From JASFTV01 sp050050615 (lineage in GTDB: Bacteria; Desulfobacterota; DSM-4660; Desulfatiglandales; HGW-15): a stretch of 16,742 nucleotides of DNA. The notes under the pieces were generated by a model. The model saw nothing but the letters and a program-made list of their open reading frames with translations, had not been told where the DNA came from and searched no databases. Positions 1 to 5,985 of the stretch are shown in pieces. The stretch spans positions 1 to 16,742 of the forward strand of contig JASFTV010000034.1 in assembly GCA_050050615.1 (NCBI GenBank), written 5' to 3'. The first letter of the stretch is position 1; every line of letters starts with the position of its first letter. A program made the translations under genes and the position numbers.

Positions 1-2
1 TC

Positions 3-317
3 TTTCGCTACGGTGGCGAGGAATTTACAGCGATCTTCCCGGGAAAGGTGACTGAAGAGGCTTTGCCCCATTTGGAAGTCTACCGAAAGATCGTGGAGTC
101 CACCCCCTTCTTTGTTCGTGGAAAAGGCCGGCGGAAGGGTACCTCCGAAGACAGGGGCAAAAGCAAATCACGGGGTCAGCAAAAGGTAAAGATCACCGTG
201 AGTATCGGTGTCGCAGGAACCGGGAAAGAGCTCACGACCCCTGAAAAGGTGCTGAAAGCTGCGGATAAGGTTCTCTATAAGGCAAAGAGGACAGGCCGGA
301 ATCGGGTAGAGAGCTAG
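3..317 (+). CDS. Diguanylate cyclase, GGDEF domain, C-terminal part (5' end outside window)
   Basis: The gene enters from the left edge and its last 104 residues are visible. The frame opens with FRYGGEEF (GGEEF codons at 12-26), the active-site signature of GGDEF diguanylate cyclases, which condense two GTP into c-di-GMP. The second half has the expected core strand ITVSIGVA and the ending AADKVLYKAKRTGRNRV, the usual C-terminus of this domain. Between them is a basic, low-complexity insertion of roughly 20 residues (VRGKGRRKGTSEDRGKSKSR), a variation known in some GGDEF families. The allosteric I-site (RxxD, just before GGEEF) and any sensor domain lie outside the window. GGEEF is normally compatible with catalysis, so the domain is probably active. 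It is followed by a c-di-GMP riboswitch about 200 nt downstream, which supports a local c-di-GMP signalling role. An internal GTG at 48 is not a credible start because the GGEEF motif lies before it in frame. Confidence 0.93.
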   Translation, partial: FRYGGEEFTAIFPGKVTEEALPHLEVYRKIVESTPFFVRGKGRRKGTSEDRGKSKSRGQQKVKITVSIGVAGTGKELTTPEKVLKAADKVLYKAKRTGRNRVES

Positions 318-431
318 AGGATTTCAGGTATGATCCGTGAGATTGGCGTATTGCGAACGATTCCTGATCACCAGCAAGGGATTACGTGCAAGTTGAGCTT
401 TGCGAAATCCCGTCTCCGCGGGGAGATGGTG

Positions 432-450
432 CCTTGATGGTGCATCAGGG
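432..450 (+). other. Stem-loop after the GGDEF gene
   Basis: CCTTGATG (432-439) pairs with CATCAGGG (443-450) around a 3-nt loop, with one G-T wobble. A shorter stem with the core CTCC/GGAG around GCG lies just before it, near 412-425. No T-run follows either stem, so this is not a classic intrinsic terminator. It may mark the 3' end of the diguanylate cyclase transcript. It ends 12 nt before the -35 box of the riboswitch promoter. Nothing else was recognised between 318 and 462. Confidence 0.35.
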
Positions 451-462
451 GGCATCCCTTGC

Positions 463-491
463 TTGACAGACGAATGCATCTGCCCTATAAT
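463..491 (+). promoter_or_regulatory. Sigma70-type promoter of the riboswitch transcript
   Basis: TTGACA at 463-468 and TATAAT at 486-491 are both perfect consensus hexamers separated by the optimal 17 bp. Transcription should start near 498-500, about 12 nt before the aptamer. The riboswitch therefore has its own strong promoter and does not depend on readthrough from the diguanylate cyclase gene. Such a strong promoter suits a control point placed after initiation, at the riboswitch terminator. Confidence 0.88.
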
Positions 492-510
492 GCCTTACGA
501 AAATAGATAG

Positions 511-598
511 AAGAGGAAAGGGCAAACCCGCCGAAAGGCGGTGGCGCAAAGCCACGGGTCTAAAGCCGAGAGGGCTATGATCGCCGGGCTGCCGATGG
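511..598 (+). ncRNA. c-di-GMP-I riboswitch aptamer (GEMM-I)
   Basis: The stretch carries the GEMM-I landmarks in order. GGGCAAACC is at 520-528. A CCGCC/GGCGG stem is capped by a GAAA tetraloop (533-536). GCGCAAAGCC is at 544-553. Next is the tetraloop-receptor-like TCTAAAGCC...GGGCTATGA (559-580), closed by the loop GAGA. The 3' segment GCCGGGCTGCCGATGG ends at 598. By analogy with the Vibrio cholerae Vc2 aptamer, the base just 5' of CAAACC is G (G522), which predicts c-di-GMP binding; the cGAMP-binding variants of Geobacter relatives carry A there. The C that pairs with the other ligand base is probably C592. A consensus promoter lies immediately upstream and a terminator 12 nt downstream. 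The call is from pattern recognition, not a covariance-model search, but the match is extensive. Confidence 0.93.
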
Positions 599-609
599 AC
601 TGTTTTAGC

Positions 610-649
610 GACGCCTTTGGGTGTGGAATCATAGAGGCGTCCTTTTTTT
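610..649 (+). terminator. Intrinsic terminator, expression platform of the riboswitch
   Basis: GACGCCT (610-616) pairs perfectly with AGGCGTC (635-641), and weaker pairs extend the stem inward. After two C residues comes a run of seven T (643-649). It starts 12 nt after the aptamer, so it is the likely switch element: readthrough or stop decides expression of the downstream gene. The inner part of its 5' arm, CGCCTTT (612-618), is perfectly complementary to AAAGGCG in the aptamer's tetraloop hairpin (534-540). That offers a possible antiterminator pairing, which would make ligand binding favour termination. The direction of switching is inference. Confidence 0.88.
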
Positions 650-734
650 GCTGGCCCTTTGTGGGAGGACCACGGGATCTCAAACATTTGCCTTTTGTGA
701 TCGCTGACAACGAAAAGCTTACAATATTTAACCC

Positions 735-756
735 TAATTGAGTTTTTGCTCAATTA
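735..756 (+). repeat. Perfect 8-bp inverted repeat (TAATTGAG / CTCAATTA)
   Basis: TAATTGAG (735-742) and CTCAATTA (749-756) are perfect inverted copies around the 6-nt spacer TTTTTG. The word AATTGAG occurs twice more in direct orientation, at 798-804 and 817-823, both before the start codon of the helical protein gene at 839. The arrangement suggests binding sites for a regulator, or an RNA hairpin in the leader. No known operator consensus was recognised. Confidence 0.5.
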
Positions 757-766
757 AGTATTATCA

Positions 767-786
767 GTTATTTGTTAACCAATAAC
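767..786. promoter_or_regulatory. 20-bp near-perfect palindrome, candidate operator
   Basis: GTTATTTGTTAACCAATAAC is an even palindrome with nine of ten base pairs matching; the only mismatch is T773/C780. It has GTTAAC at its centre. Its length and symmetry are typical of a dimeric transcription-factor site. It lies 52 bp before the helical protein gene and 117 bp after the riboswitch terminator, so it could add a second layer of control. The cognate factor is unknown. Confidence 0.5.
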
Positions 787-838
787 AAGGCACACCCAAT
801 TGAGCGTCTTGGCCTTAATTGAGACGGGAGCGTTGCAT

Positions 839-1381
839 ATGTTCTTTTTACACGGATATAGGAAAAAGGGGTTGCCCTACGGCCTGATCAAGCTTCATGA
901 GTTTTTGCTTGAGGATAGCATAGCGTATTTTGAAAAAGGAAAAATCGCCCGAAAGAAAATCAGAGAGGCTCGCAAGGCTGTCAAACAGGCCCTCAAACTG
1001 GCCAAGAAAAAGAAGATCAATCCCGGCATTAAGATCGGTCGAGCACGGGAAGTGCTGGTAGAATTGCTTGAGGAGGTTGAGTACACCCGCAAGGTGCTTA
1101 GAGCGACCGCTGATGAGATGGAGAATGCCATGGAGAGGATCAGGGATGAGAGGGTTGGAGAGGTGCTCACATTGATCGACGATGCGCGTGAACGGTTCAG
1201 GGAGAAAGAGGTTGGAAAAGGGATGGATCGGCTAAGGGAGTCACAGGAGAGGATGGAAAAGAAGGTTCTGGAAAGGAGTCGAACAGCGCTTCTTGGCGGC
1301 ATTGATGGTGAGGTCAAAACGCTGAAGTATGAACTTGAAGAAAGGAGAAGCAAGAAAGACTCTGACCAGAAAACCCGATGA
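839..1381 (+). CDS. Uncharacterised charged helical (coiled-coil) protein downstream of a c-di-GMP riboswitch
   Basis: No family was recognised. The predicted product is 180 residues, very rich in Lys, Arg and Glu, and apparently almost all helical, with heptad-like spacing over roughly residues 25-175. There is no signal peptide, no clear membrane segment and no cysteine pair, so it is probably cytoplasmic. The start chosen is ATG 839, which has GGGAG at 826-830 with 8 nt spacing; an in-frame TTG at 800 exists but has no ribosome-binding site. The leader contains the c-di-GMP riboswitch and terminator, a hairpin and a palindrome, and no other gene lies between, so this is the most likely riboswitch target. 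The long gap of about 190 nt between terminator and start is unusual. Speculatively, a long charged helix could be a structural or partner-binding protein of motility, adhesion or cell-surface functions often governed by c-di-GMP, but the sequence does not show this. Confidence 0.75.
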   Translation: MFFLHGYRKKGLPYGLIKLHEFLLEDSIAYFEKGKIARKKIREARKAVKQALKLAKKKKINPGIKIGRAREVLVELLEEVEYTRKVLRATADEMENAMERIRDERVGEVLTLIDDARERFREKEVGKGMDRLRESQERMEKKVLERSRTALLGGIDGEVKTLKYELEERRSKKDSDQKTR

Positions 1382-1436
1382 AAGGGTTGGCCATGTTGTG
1401 AGGGCTAACGCATTTCATCTGTTTTGCTTGTTGTAA

Positions 1437-1475
1437 GACCCCGCCCGGGCAATCCAGGACGGGGGTTCTTTCTTG
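1437..1475 (+). terminator. Probable intrinsic terminator of the helical protein gene
   Basis: A GC-rich stem pairs GACCCCG (from 1437) with CGGGGGTTC (ending near 1468), with a bulge and two internal mismatches, and is followed by the T-rich tail TTCTTTCTT. It lies 57 nt after the stop codon of the helical protein. The imperfect stem lowers confidence. It would separate this unit from the truncated ATPase that follows. Confidence 0.5.
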
Positions 1476-1525
1476 CCTTGGCATTTCTACCTTGATAAAG
1501 CTAAGTTCATTGAGTTATCCCACCT

Positions 1526-2389
1526 TTGAATTATCCAAAACCGCATATTGGACCATATTTCGTCAATATAGGAATCCTACCCCGGCTCAGGCCCCGTCTC
1601 GGCTTCGACGCGAGTGGGAATCCTGAAATCTCACTGGATATCTCCAGAGAGAGCCCAGCTGAAGCGGCAAAAGAAATCTTTCATCTGCCGGAGCAAATTG
1701 CCAAGACTCAGGGAAAGCGGTTCGTGGTTGTTCTGGATGAATTTCAGGAAATTACTCGACTCGGCGGCGAGGTCCTGGAAAGACAGCTCAGGGCAGCAAT
1801 CCAGCACCATACAAATGTGAGTTACCTGTTTGCCGGAAGCAAATCTCACATGCTCATTGATATGGTGTCCGCACAAACCCGCCCTTTTTATCAGATGGGA
1901 ACCTTGATGACCCTGGACAAGATTCCTGAGGAAGAGTTCAGCACTTTTATTAAGGGCAAGTTCGTCAAATCCGGGAAGGAGATTTCCCCTGCAGCCGTGA
2001 AACGGATCTTCATGGAATCTGAAAACGTGCCCCATTATGTCCAGCTTCTATCCTTTTATCTCTGGGATCATTTTCAGGGGGTGTCCCAGATTAAGGAAGA
2101 TCATGTGGCAGAAGCCGTGTCCATTATCCTCCGAGGACCGGAACCTGCTTATTTGACGATCTGGGAGGGGCTTACCTTGCATCAGCGAAAAACGGTTAAA
2201 GCGGCTGCCATGCTCAAAGGCCGCCCGCTCACGTCAAAGGAAACGATCCGGCGCTTCCACCTTGAATCCGCTTCCAACGTTGCAAAAAGCCTGAGCGCAC
2301 TCTGCTCAAAAGGGATTCTGAGAAAAGAACAAAAAAGCTATGTCTTTGAGGACGTTTTATTTTGCAGATGGATTGAAAAACTCACTTGA
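1526..2389 (+). pseudogene. 5'-truncated AAA/STAND-like ATPase (archaeal-ATPase type), Walker A missing
   Basis: The 287-residue frame matches the latter part of the AAA-type ATPase family related to archaeal ATPases (COG1672-like). Residues 66-76 form a Walker B strand (FVVVLDEFQEI). Residues 99-110 (SYLFAGSKSHML) are a sensor-like strand, then come a lid region and a C-terminal winged-helix-like segment (about 215-287). The P-loop that should lie some 100 residues before Walker B is absent, and a TGA at 1511-1513 closes the frame immediately upstream. The only start is TTG 1526 with no visible ribosome-binding site. Family-like sequence seems to begin near residue 17 (ILPRLRPRLGFD), so the 5' end was probably deleted or replaced. 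Without Walker A it cannot bind ATP in the normal way, and it is most likely a remnant. The remaining frame has no internal stop, so the loss may be recent, or the C-terminal part may still be made. Confidence 0.75.
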
Positions 2390-2416
2390 TGGTGAATTCG
2401 GGATAATAGGGGGCCA

Positions 2417-2443
2417 GGTATAAATAAATGAGTATTCTCATCT
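2417..2443 (-). terminator. Weak terminator candidate after livF
   Basis: Read on the minus strand, AGATGAG (2443-2437) pairs with CTCATTT (2432-2426) around AATA, with one wobble, followed by ATTTATAC. The stem is short and AT-rich, so this is a weak candidate. It sits 47 nt after the livF stop, between two convergent genes. Nothing else was recognised in 2390-2489. Confidence 0.3.
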
Positions 2444-2489
2444 TCACGTCTTAGCCTTCAAAATGACATGTTAATAAGGAAACGCTCTC

Positions 2490-3242
2490 CTAGAGCCCGA
2501 AATAGGCGGATTTGACATCCGGGTTGTCCATGAGCTCCTGAGAGGTCCCTTCCAGGACAGCCCCCCCATTTTCGAGCACGTAGCCGTACCGGACGATGGG
2601 CAGGATGGGCCTGGCATATTGCTCGGCGATCAATATACTGACCGCCGTTTCCTTGTTAATATCCTTCACCGCCTGAACCAGCATCTCTTCCATAATGGGA
2701 CTCAGTCCGAGGAGGGGTTCGTCAAGGAGCAATAATTTGGGTTGGGCCATCAGAGCCCTCCCGATCGCAAGCATCTGTTGTTCACCGCCGCTCAGGAAGC
2801 CGCCCTCTCTCTTCTTCATTTTTGTCAAAGCAGGAAAAATGGTGAAAACATAGTCAAGGGTTTTCTTTCCTTGTTCCCTGGTTGCAAGGATGCCGCCTAT
2901 TTTCAGATTCTCCATGACACTGCTTTCCTGAAAAATGCGGCGTCTTTCGGGGCAGAGGATAATTCCAAGTTTGGCCCTTTCGCTCGCTTCTATTTTGATA
3001 ACCTCCATGCTGTTATACATGATGCTTCCGAGGACGGTTATCCTCTCCCCACCTCTCATTCTCTCCTTTCTCTCAACATCCCAAATGATACCCGAAATGG
3101 TGTACATGAGGGTTGATTTCCCGGCGCTGTTGGCCCCGAACACACCGGTGATCTCTCCCTTTTGGCATTCTAGGTTCACATTGTTGATCGCTATGGCGTT
3201 TTCATAAAAAACCATCAAATCTCTGATTTCGAGGATGGTCAT
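2490..3242 (-). CDS. livF: Branched-chain amino-acid-type ABC transporter, ATP-binding protein LivF
   Basis: One of the two cytoplasmic ATPases that power the liv-type importer. The 250-residue product has a Walker A (GANSAGKST, 36-44), the ABC signature LSGGEQ (150-155) and a Walker B with catalytic Glu (LLLLDEP, E175), so it should be active. It ends with the YFG-type C-terminus usual for LivF. It is roughly 12-15 residues longer than typical LivF, with the extra sequence after Walker A (about 53-80, WDVERKERMRGGERITV). The start ATG 3242 overlaps the livG stop by 4 bp (ATGA), which indicates translational coupling. It is the last gene of the operon. The family mainly imports Leu/Ile/Val, but many members carry other amino acids, amides or aromatic acids, so the substrate cannot be fixed from this subunit. 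Confidence 0.93.
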   Translation of the reverse strand: MTILEIRDLMVFYENAIAINNVNLECQKGEITGVFGANSAGKSTLMYTISGIIWDVERKERMRGGERITVLGSIMYNSMEVIKIEASERAKLGIILCPERRRIFQESSVMENLKIGGILATREQGKKTLDYVFTIFPALTKMKKREGGFLSGGEQQMLAIGRALMAQPKLLLLDEPLLGLSPIMEEMLVQAVKDINKETAVSILIAEQYARPILPIVRYGYVLENGGAVLEGTSQELMDNPDVKSAYFGL

Positions 3243-3997
3243 GACGCGGTCTCCGTTCCCAGATAGGCCTTTTTGACGGCTTGGCTCTCGAGCACCTCTT
3301 GGGGGAGCCCTTCAGCGATCTTTTCACCGAAGTTCATGACGATTACCCTGTCGGTCAACCTGAAAAGCTCTCTCAACCTGTGTTCAATCATCATCAATGT
3401 AATGCCCTCCATCCGCAGCTTTTCAAGGAGGGGAATCAGGGATGTGATCTCAGACATGCTGAGTCCCGAGAAAATTTCATCACAGATGATCACTTCCGGC
3501 CTCAAGGCGATACATCTGGCAAGTTCGAGCCGTTTCAAATATCCGAGAGGAAGCGAACCAGCTATTTTGTATGGTACTCGGGCATCGCGTTCAAAACCGA
3601 CCTCTTCAAGAATGTCGATGGCCACGGCATCCCTATCCCCAAGCTTCCCGCCTCTGGTCTGGTAGACTCGAGGTGAGTTCAAGGGAACAATGAGGTTCTT
3701 AAATGCAGACAGGCTGTGATAGGGCCTCATGATCTGGAAGGTCCTTGTAAGCCCGAGGTTGGCAATCTTGTGGGGCTGCACGCCCGTGATATTCTTCCCT
3801 CTAAAGAAAACCTTACCGGAGTCCGCCTTGACAAATCCGGTGATCAGATTCACAAGCGTCGTTTTTCCAGAACCGTTGGGTCCGATGATGCCAAGGACCT
3901 CCCCCTCATCCAGAGCAAGGCTTAGGTTCATAATTGCCCGGAGCCCGCCAAAGGCTTTATATAGGTTTTTGACCTCGAGAAGGGATTTCTCGGCCAT
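3239..3997 (-). CDS. livG: Branched-chain amino-acid-type ABC transporter, ATP-binding protein LivG
   Basis: The second ATPase of the importer, 252 residues. Visible motifs are Walker A GPNGSGKTT (39-47), the Q-loop Gln in TRTFQ (Q88), Walker B VIICDE (169-174) and the switch His (H206, in MMIEHR). The ABC signature is divergent: SLPLGYLKRLE (148-158) in place of the LSYGQQRRLE-like form. The residues after the catalytic Glu read IFSGLS instead of PxxGLN. Variation at these sites is common in LivG, so the protein is probably functional, pairing with the canonical LivF signature. The start ATG 3997 lies 2 bp after the livM stop, and the 3' end overlaps livF. Confidence 0.93.
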   Translation of the reverse strand: MAEKSLLEVKNLYKAFGGLRAIMNLSLALDEGEVLGIIGPNGSGKTTLVNLITGFVKADSGKVFFRGKNITGVQPHKIANLGLTRTFQIMRPYHSLSAFKNLIVPLNSPRVYQTRGGKLGDRDAVAIDILEEVGFERDARVPYKIAGSLPLGYLKRLELARCIALRPEVIICDEIFSGLSMSEITSLIPLLEKLRMEGITLMMIEHRLRELFRLTDRVIVMNFGEKIAEGLPQEVLESQAVKKAYLGTETAS

Positions 3998-3999
3998 GT

Positions 4000-5010
4000 C
4001 TACACTTCTTCCCAGGACTCGAATTGATGGTATTTACGCTGAAGGACATTCATGAGACCTTCAGGTTTGTAAACCATGAACGCTATCAGGATCAGACAGT
4101 AAAGGACGACCCTGAGCTGGCCAAAGCCGCGCAAGGCCTCGGACATAGGGGTCAGGATAAAGGCTCCAAGCACGGGACCCACTAAAGATCCCATGCCCCC
4201 CATCACGGTTGCGGCAATGGGCAGTATGGAGAAATCCAGGGCAAAAAGAGACAAGCCCAGCCAGCCGTAAAGGTGGCATAGATAAGCCCCGCCAAAACAA
4301 CCGACTAGTGCTGCAATAAACACAGCCTTGGTCTTGTAGGCGGTGATGCTGATCCCGGATGCCTTGACCGCCTGGTCGTTGTCCTTGATACCGCGCAGGA
4401 TGATGCCGATGTCCTCGCTGACCAGTCTTCGAACCGCAAATAATGAGAGGATAACGACGGCCAGAATCAGGTAAGTATCGACCCATATGTTGGGGAAGGT
4501 AGCCAGGGCACTGATGCCTTCGGTGCTTCCGAAGAGGCTAAGTGCGATAATGATGTAGACCGCAAACAGGGGGAACATAAAGCTGATAATCGCAAAGTAG
4601 ATGCCCCGCAATCTAAGGCATGGAAGCAGGACAAAAGTACTGATCACGGCTCCAGCTACGGTTGCGGTAGGAATAGAGAAGAGCGGGGACCACCCGAGAT
4701 GATGATTCAAGAGCCCCGAGATGTAACCGCCCGATCCAATAAAAAAGGCCCCACCCAGGCAGACGAGGCCGGCATATTCGGCGAGGAAGTCAAAACCCAA
4801 AGCCAACAAGGCGTAGATGCCCGCAGAGCAAAGAACCCTTTGCCAGTACATGTCCAAAACAAGGGGAAGTAAAAGGAGACCCCCAATGAGGACGACTCTT
4901 GGCACCAGAAGATAAGCCATGTCGCTCCATGAGGAGAGGGCGTAAAGGCCGTCAGTGCGTACCCTGATGCTCCTGTCTAATCGTTTTTTCCGGCGTTCTC
5001 TTGCAGCCAA
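4000..5010 (-). CDS. livM: Branched-chain amino-acid-type ABC transporter permease LivM
   Basis: Inner-membrane permease of the importer with about eight hydrophobic segments. Recognisable LivM landmarks are the segment around LGFDFLAEYAGLVCLGGAFF, the cytoplasmic coupling region with GIKDNDQAVKASGI, and GGMGSLVGPVLGAF near the C-terminus. The start is uncertain. TTG 5010 begins 2 bp after the livH stop, follows GGAGG in the end of livH (spacing long, about 13 nt), and keeps a basic N-terminus (RTDGLYALSSW) that resembles what is seen in related LivM proteins; it gives 336 residues. ATG 4920 has GGAG 4 nt upstream and gives 306 residues. The frame stays open further upstream inside livH, but that part is a shadow of livH and not a fusion. 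Confidence 0.9.
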   Translation of the reverse strand: MAARERRKKRLDRSIRVRTDGLYALSSWSDMAYLLVPRVVLIGGLLLLPLVLDMYWQRVLCSAGIYALLALGFDFLAEYAGLVCLGGAFFIGSGGYISGLLNHHLGWSPLFSIPTATVAGAVISTFVLLPCLRLRGIYFAIISFMFPLFAVYIIIALSLFGSTEGISALATFPNIWVDTYLILAVVILSLFAVRRLVSEDIGIILRGIKDNDQAVKASGISITAYKTKAVFIAALVGCFGGAYLCHLYGWLGLSLFALDFSILPIAATVMGGMGSLVGPVLGAFILTPMSEALRGFGQLRVVLYCLILIAFMVYKPEGLMNVLQRKYHQFESWEEV

Positions 5011-5012
5011 AT

Positions 5013-5897
5013 CTAAACCCTTTCCTCCAGCTCCTTCTGCTTGCCCAAAAGCCCTGAGGGTCTGAACAGGAGGATCAAGATAATGGTTCCGACCAGCACA
5101 ACCGATTCCCAGACAGCGCCGAAGAGCGCCGTGCTGATTTTCATGGCAAAGCCGATCACGAAAGAGGCCAATACGGCCCCGGCCCAACTTCCGAGCCCGC
5201 CAATGATGCAAACGGCAAGGGCATAGATGAGCACTCTGTACCCCGCCTCAGCCGTGACATTGCCCAGGGGAAGGATGATCACGGCAGCCAGTCCTGCCAG
5301 CGCAGAACCGATAGAGAGGGATATCATGGCTGTTCGATCAGAATTGACACCGAGCATCATGGCAGCCCGCTCGTCCTGGGCGATCGCCCTGAGAGAGAGG
5401 CCCATCTTTGTATGGTGGGTGAAGAGCCATAACAGGGCGACAACAGCGAACCCTGTGCCTATGATGATCAGCCGCTGGTAGTCTACGAATACGCCGAGGA
5501 TGTTGATTTTGCCTTCAATAAATGGTTGAAGCATGTAGAAAGGCCCGATAAACCCCTTGAAACCGGCAATCCCTTGCATTCGGAGGCCTTCCAAGATAAT
5601 GAGGCTCACCGCGAAGGAAGCGATGATCTCTGATGTGGGCAAGCCTCTCAACCGGATGAGTATGAAACGATAGATGATCAGACCAATCACGGCAGCGATG
5701 AGGAGGGAAAGGAAGATAGCCAGGGCGTAATTTAACTTCAGGTCGTTGACAAAACTCCAGGTCAAGAAGCCCACCAGGACGTAGATGGAGCCGTGTGCAA
5801 AATTGGGCACCCTGGCGACTCCGTAAACGAGAGTGAAGCCTACAGCGATAAGGGCGAAGATGACGCTATTCACGGTGCCATAGATGAGAACATCCAT
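5013..5897 (-). CDS. livH: Branched-chain amino-acid-type ABC transporter permease LivH
   Basis: Inner-membrane permease, 294 residues, that pairs with LivM to form the translocation pathway. The N-terminus has the LivH hallmark GFTLVYGVARVPNFAHGS (about 21-38). The cytoplasmic coupling segment SLRAIAQDERAAMMLGVN and the late GGLGSWAGAVLASF segment are also typical. The length is normal for LivH. The start ATG 5897 has only a weak ribosome-binding site, and the gene is separated from the binding protein gene by 88 bp holding a strong hairpin. Its expression may therefore be lower than that of the binding protein, as is usual for such operons. livM follows within 2 bp. Confidence 0.94.
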   Translation of the reverse strand: MDVLIYGTVNSVIFALIAVGFTLVYGVARVPNFAHGSIYVLVGFLTWSFVNDLKLNYALAIFLSLLIAAVIGLIIYRFILIRLRGLPTSEIIASFAVSLIILEGLRMQGIAGFKGFIGPFYMLQPFIEGKINILGVFVDYQRLIIIGTGFAVVALLWLFTHHTKMGLSLRAIAQDERAAMMLGVNSDRTAMISLSIGSALAGLAAVIILPLGNVTAEAGYRVLIYALAVCIIGGLGSWAGAVLASFVIGFAMKISTALFGAVWESVVLVGTIILILLFRPSGLLGKQKELEERV

Positions 5898-5935
5898 AAG
5901 CTTACATGCTTCAAATGTGGTTTGATGGAAATGAA

Positions 5936-5967
5936 AGCAAGCTCCTCAAGGAAATGAGGAGCTTGCT
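5936..5967 (-). repeat. Intercistronic 13-bp perfect hairpin between binding protein gene and livH
   Basis: AGCAAGCTCCTCA and TGAGGAGCTTGCT are perfect inverted copies around a 6-nt loop. On the minus strand the stem is followed by TTCATTTCC, which is not a strong T-run, so partial readthrough is likely. Its position, 18 bp after the binding-protein stop and 38 bp before livH, fits an mRNA-stabilising or attenuating element that lets the binding protein be made in excess of the membrane subunits. That role is inferred from comparable operons. Confidence 0.7.
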
Positions 5968-5985
5968 CCGTGTCAAGCCGTCAAA

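Noticed and set aside
445..753. Minus-strand open frame of 102 codons and a plus-strand frame 541-741 over the riboswitch
   Set aside because: Both run through the aptamer and terminator structure, have no ribosome-binding site and show no protein family likeness. The RNA element explains the sequence.
895..1353. 152-codon minus-strand frame rich in Ser and Leu
   Set aside because: It is the antisense shadow of the charged helical protein; Lys/Glu-rich genes commonly give Ser/Leu-rich reverse frames. No start signal was seen.
4061..4486. Alternative 141-codon frame inside livM
   Set aside because: It lies entirely within the conserved permease gene in another frame and has no family likeness.
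5011..5211. N-terminal extension of LivM reading back into livH
   Set aside because: The frame is open by chance inside the livH 3' end; the extension has no membrane or family features and LivH is intact in its own frame.
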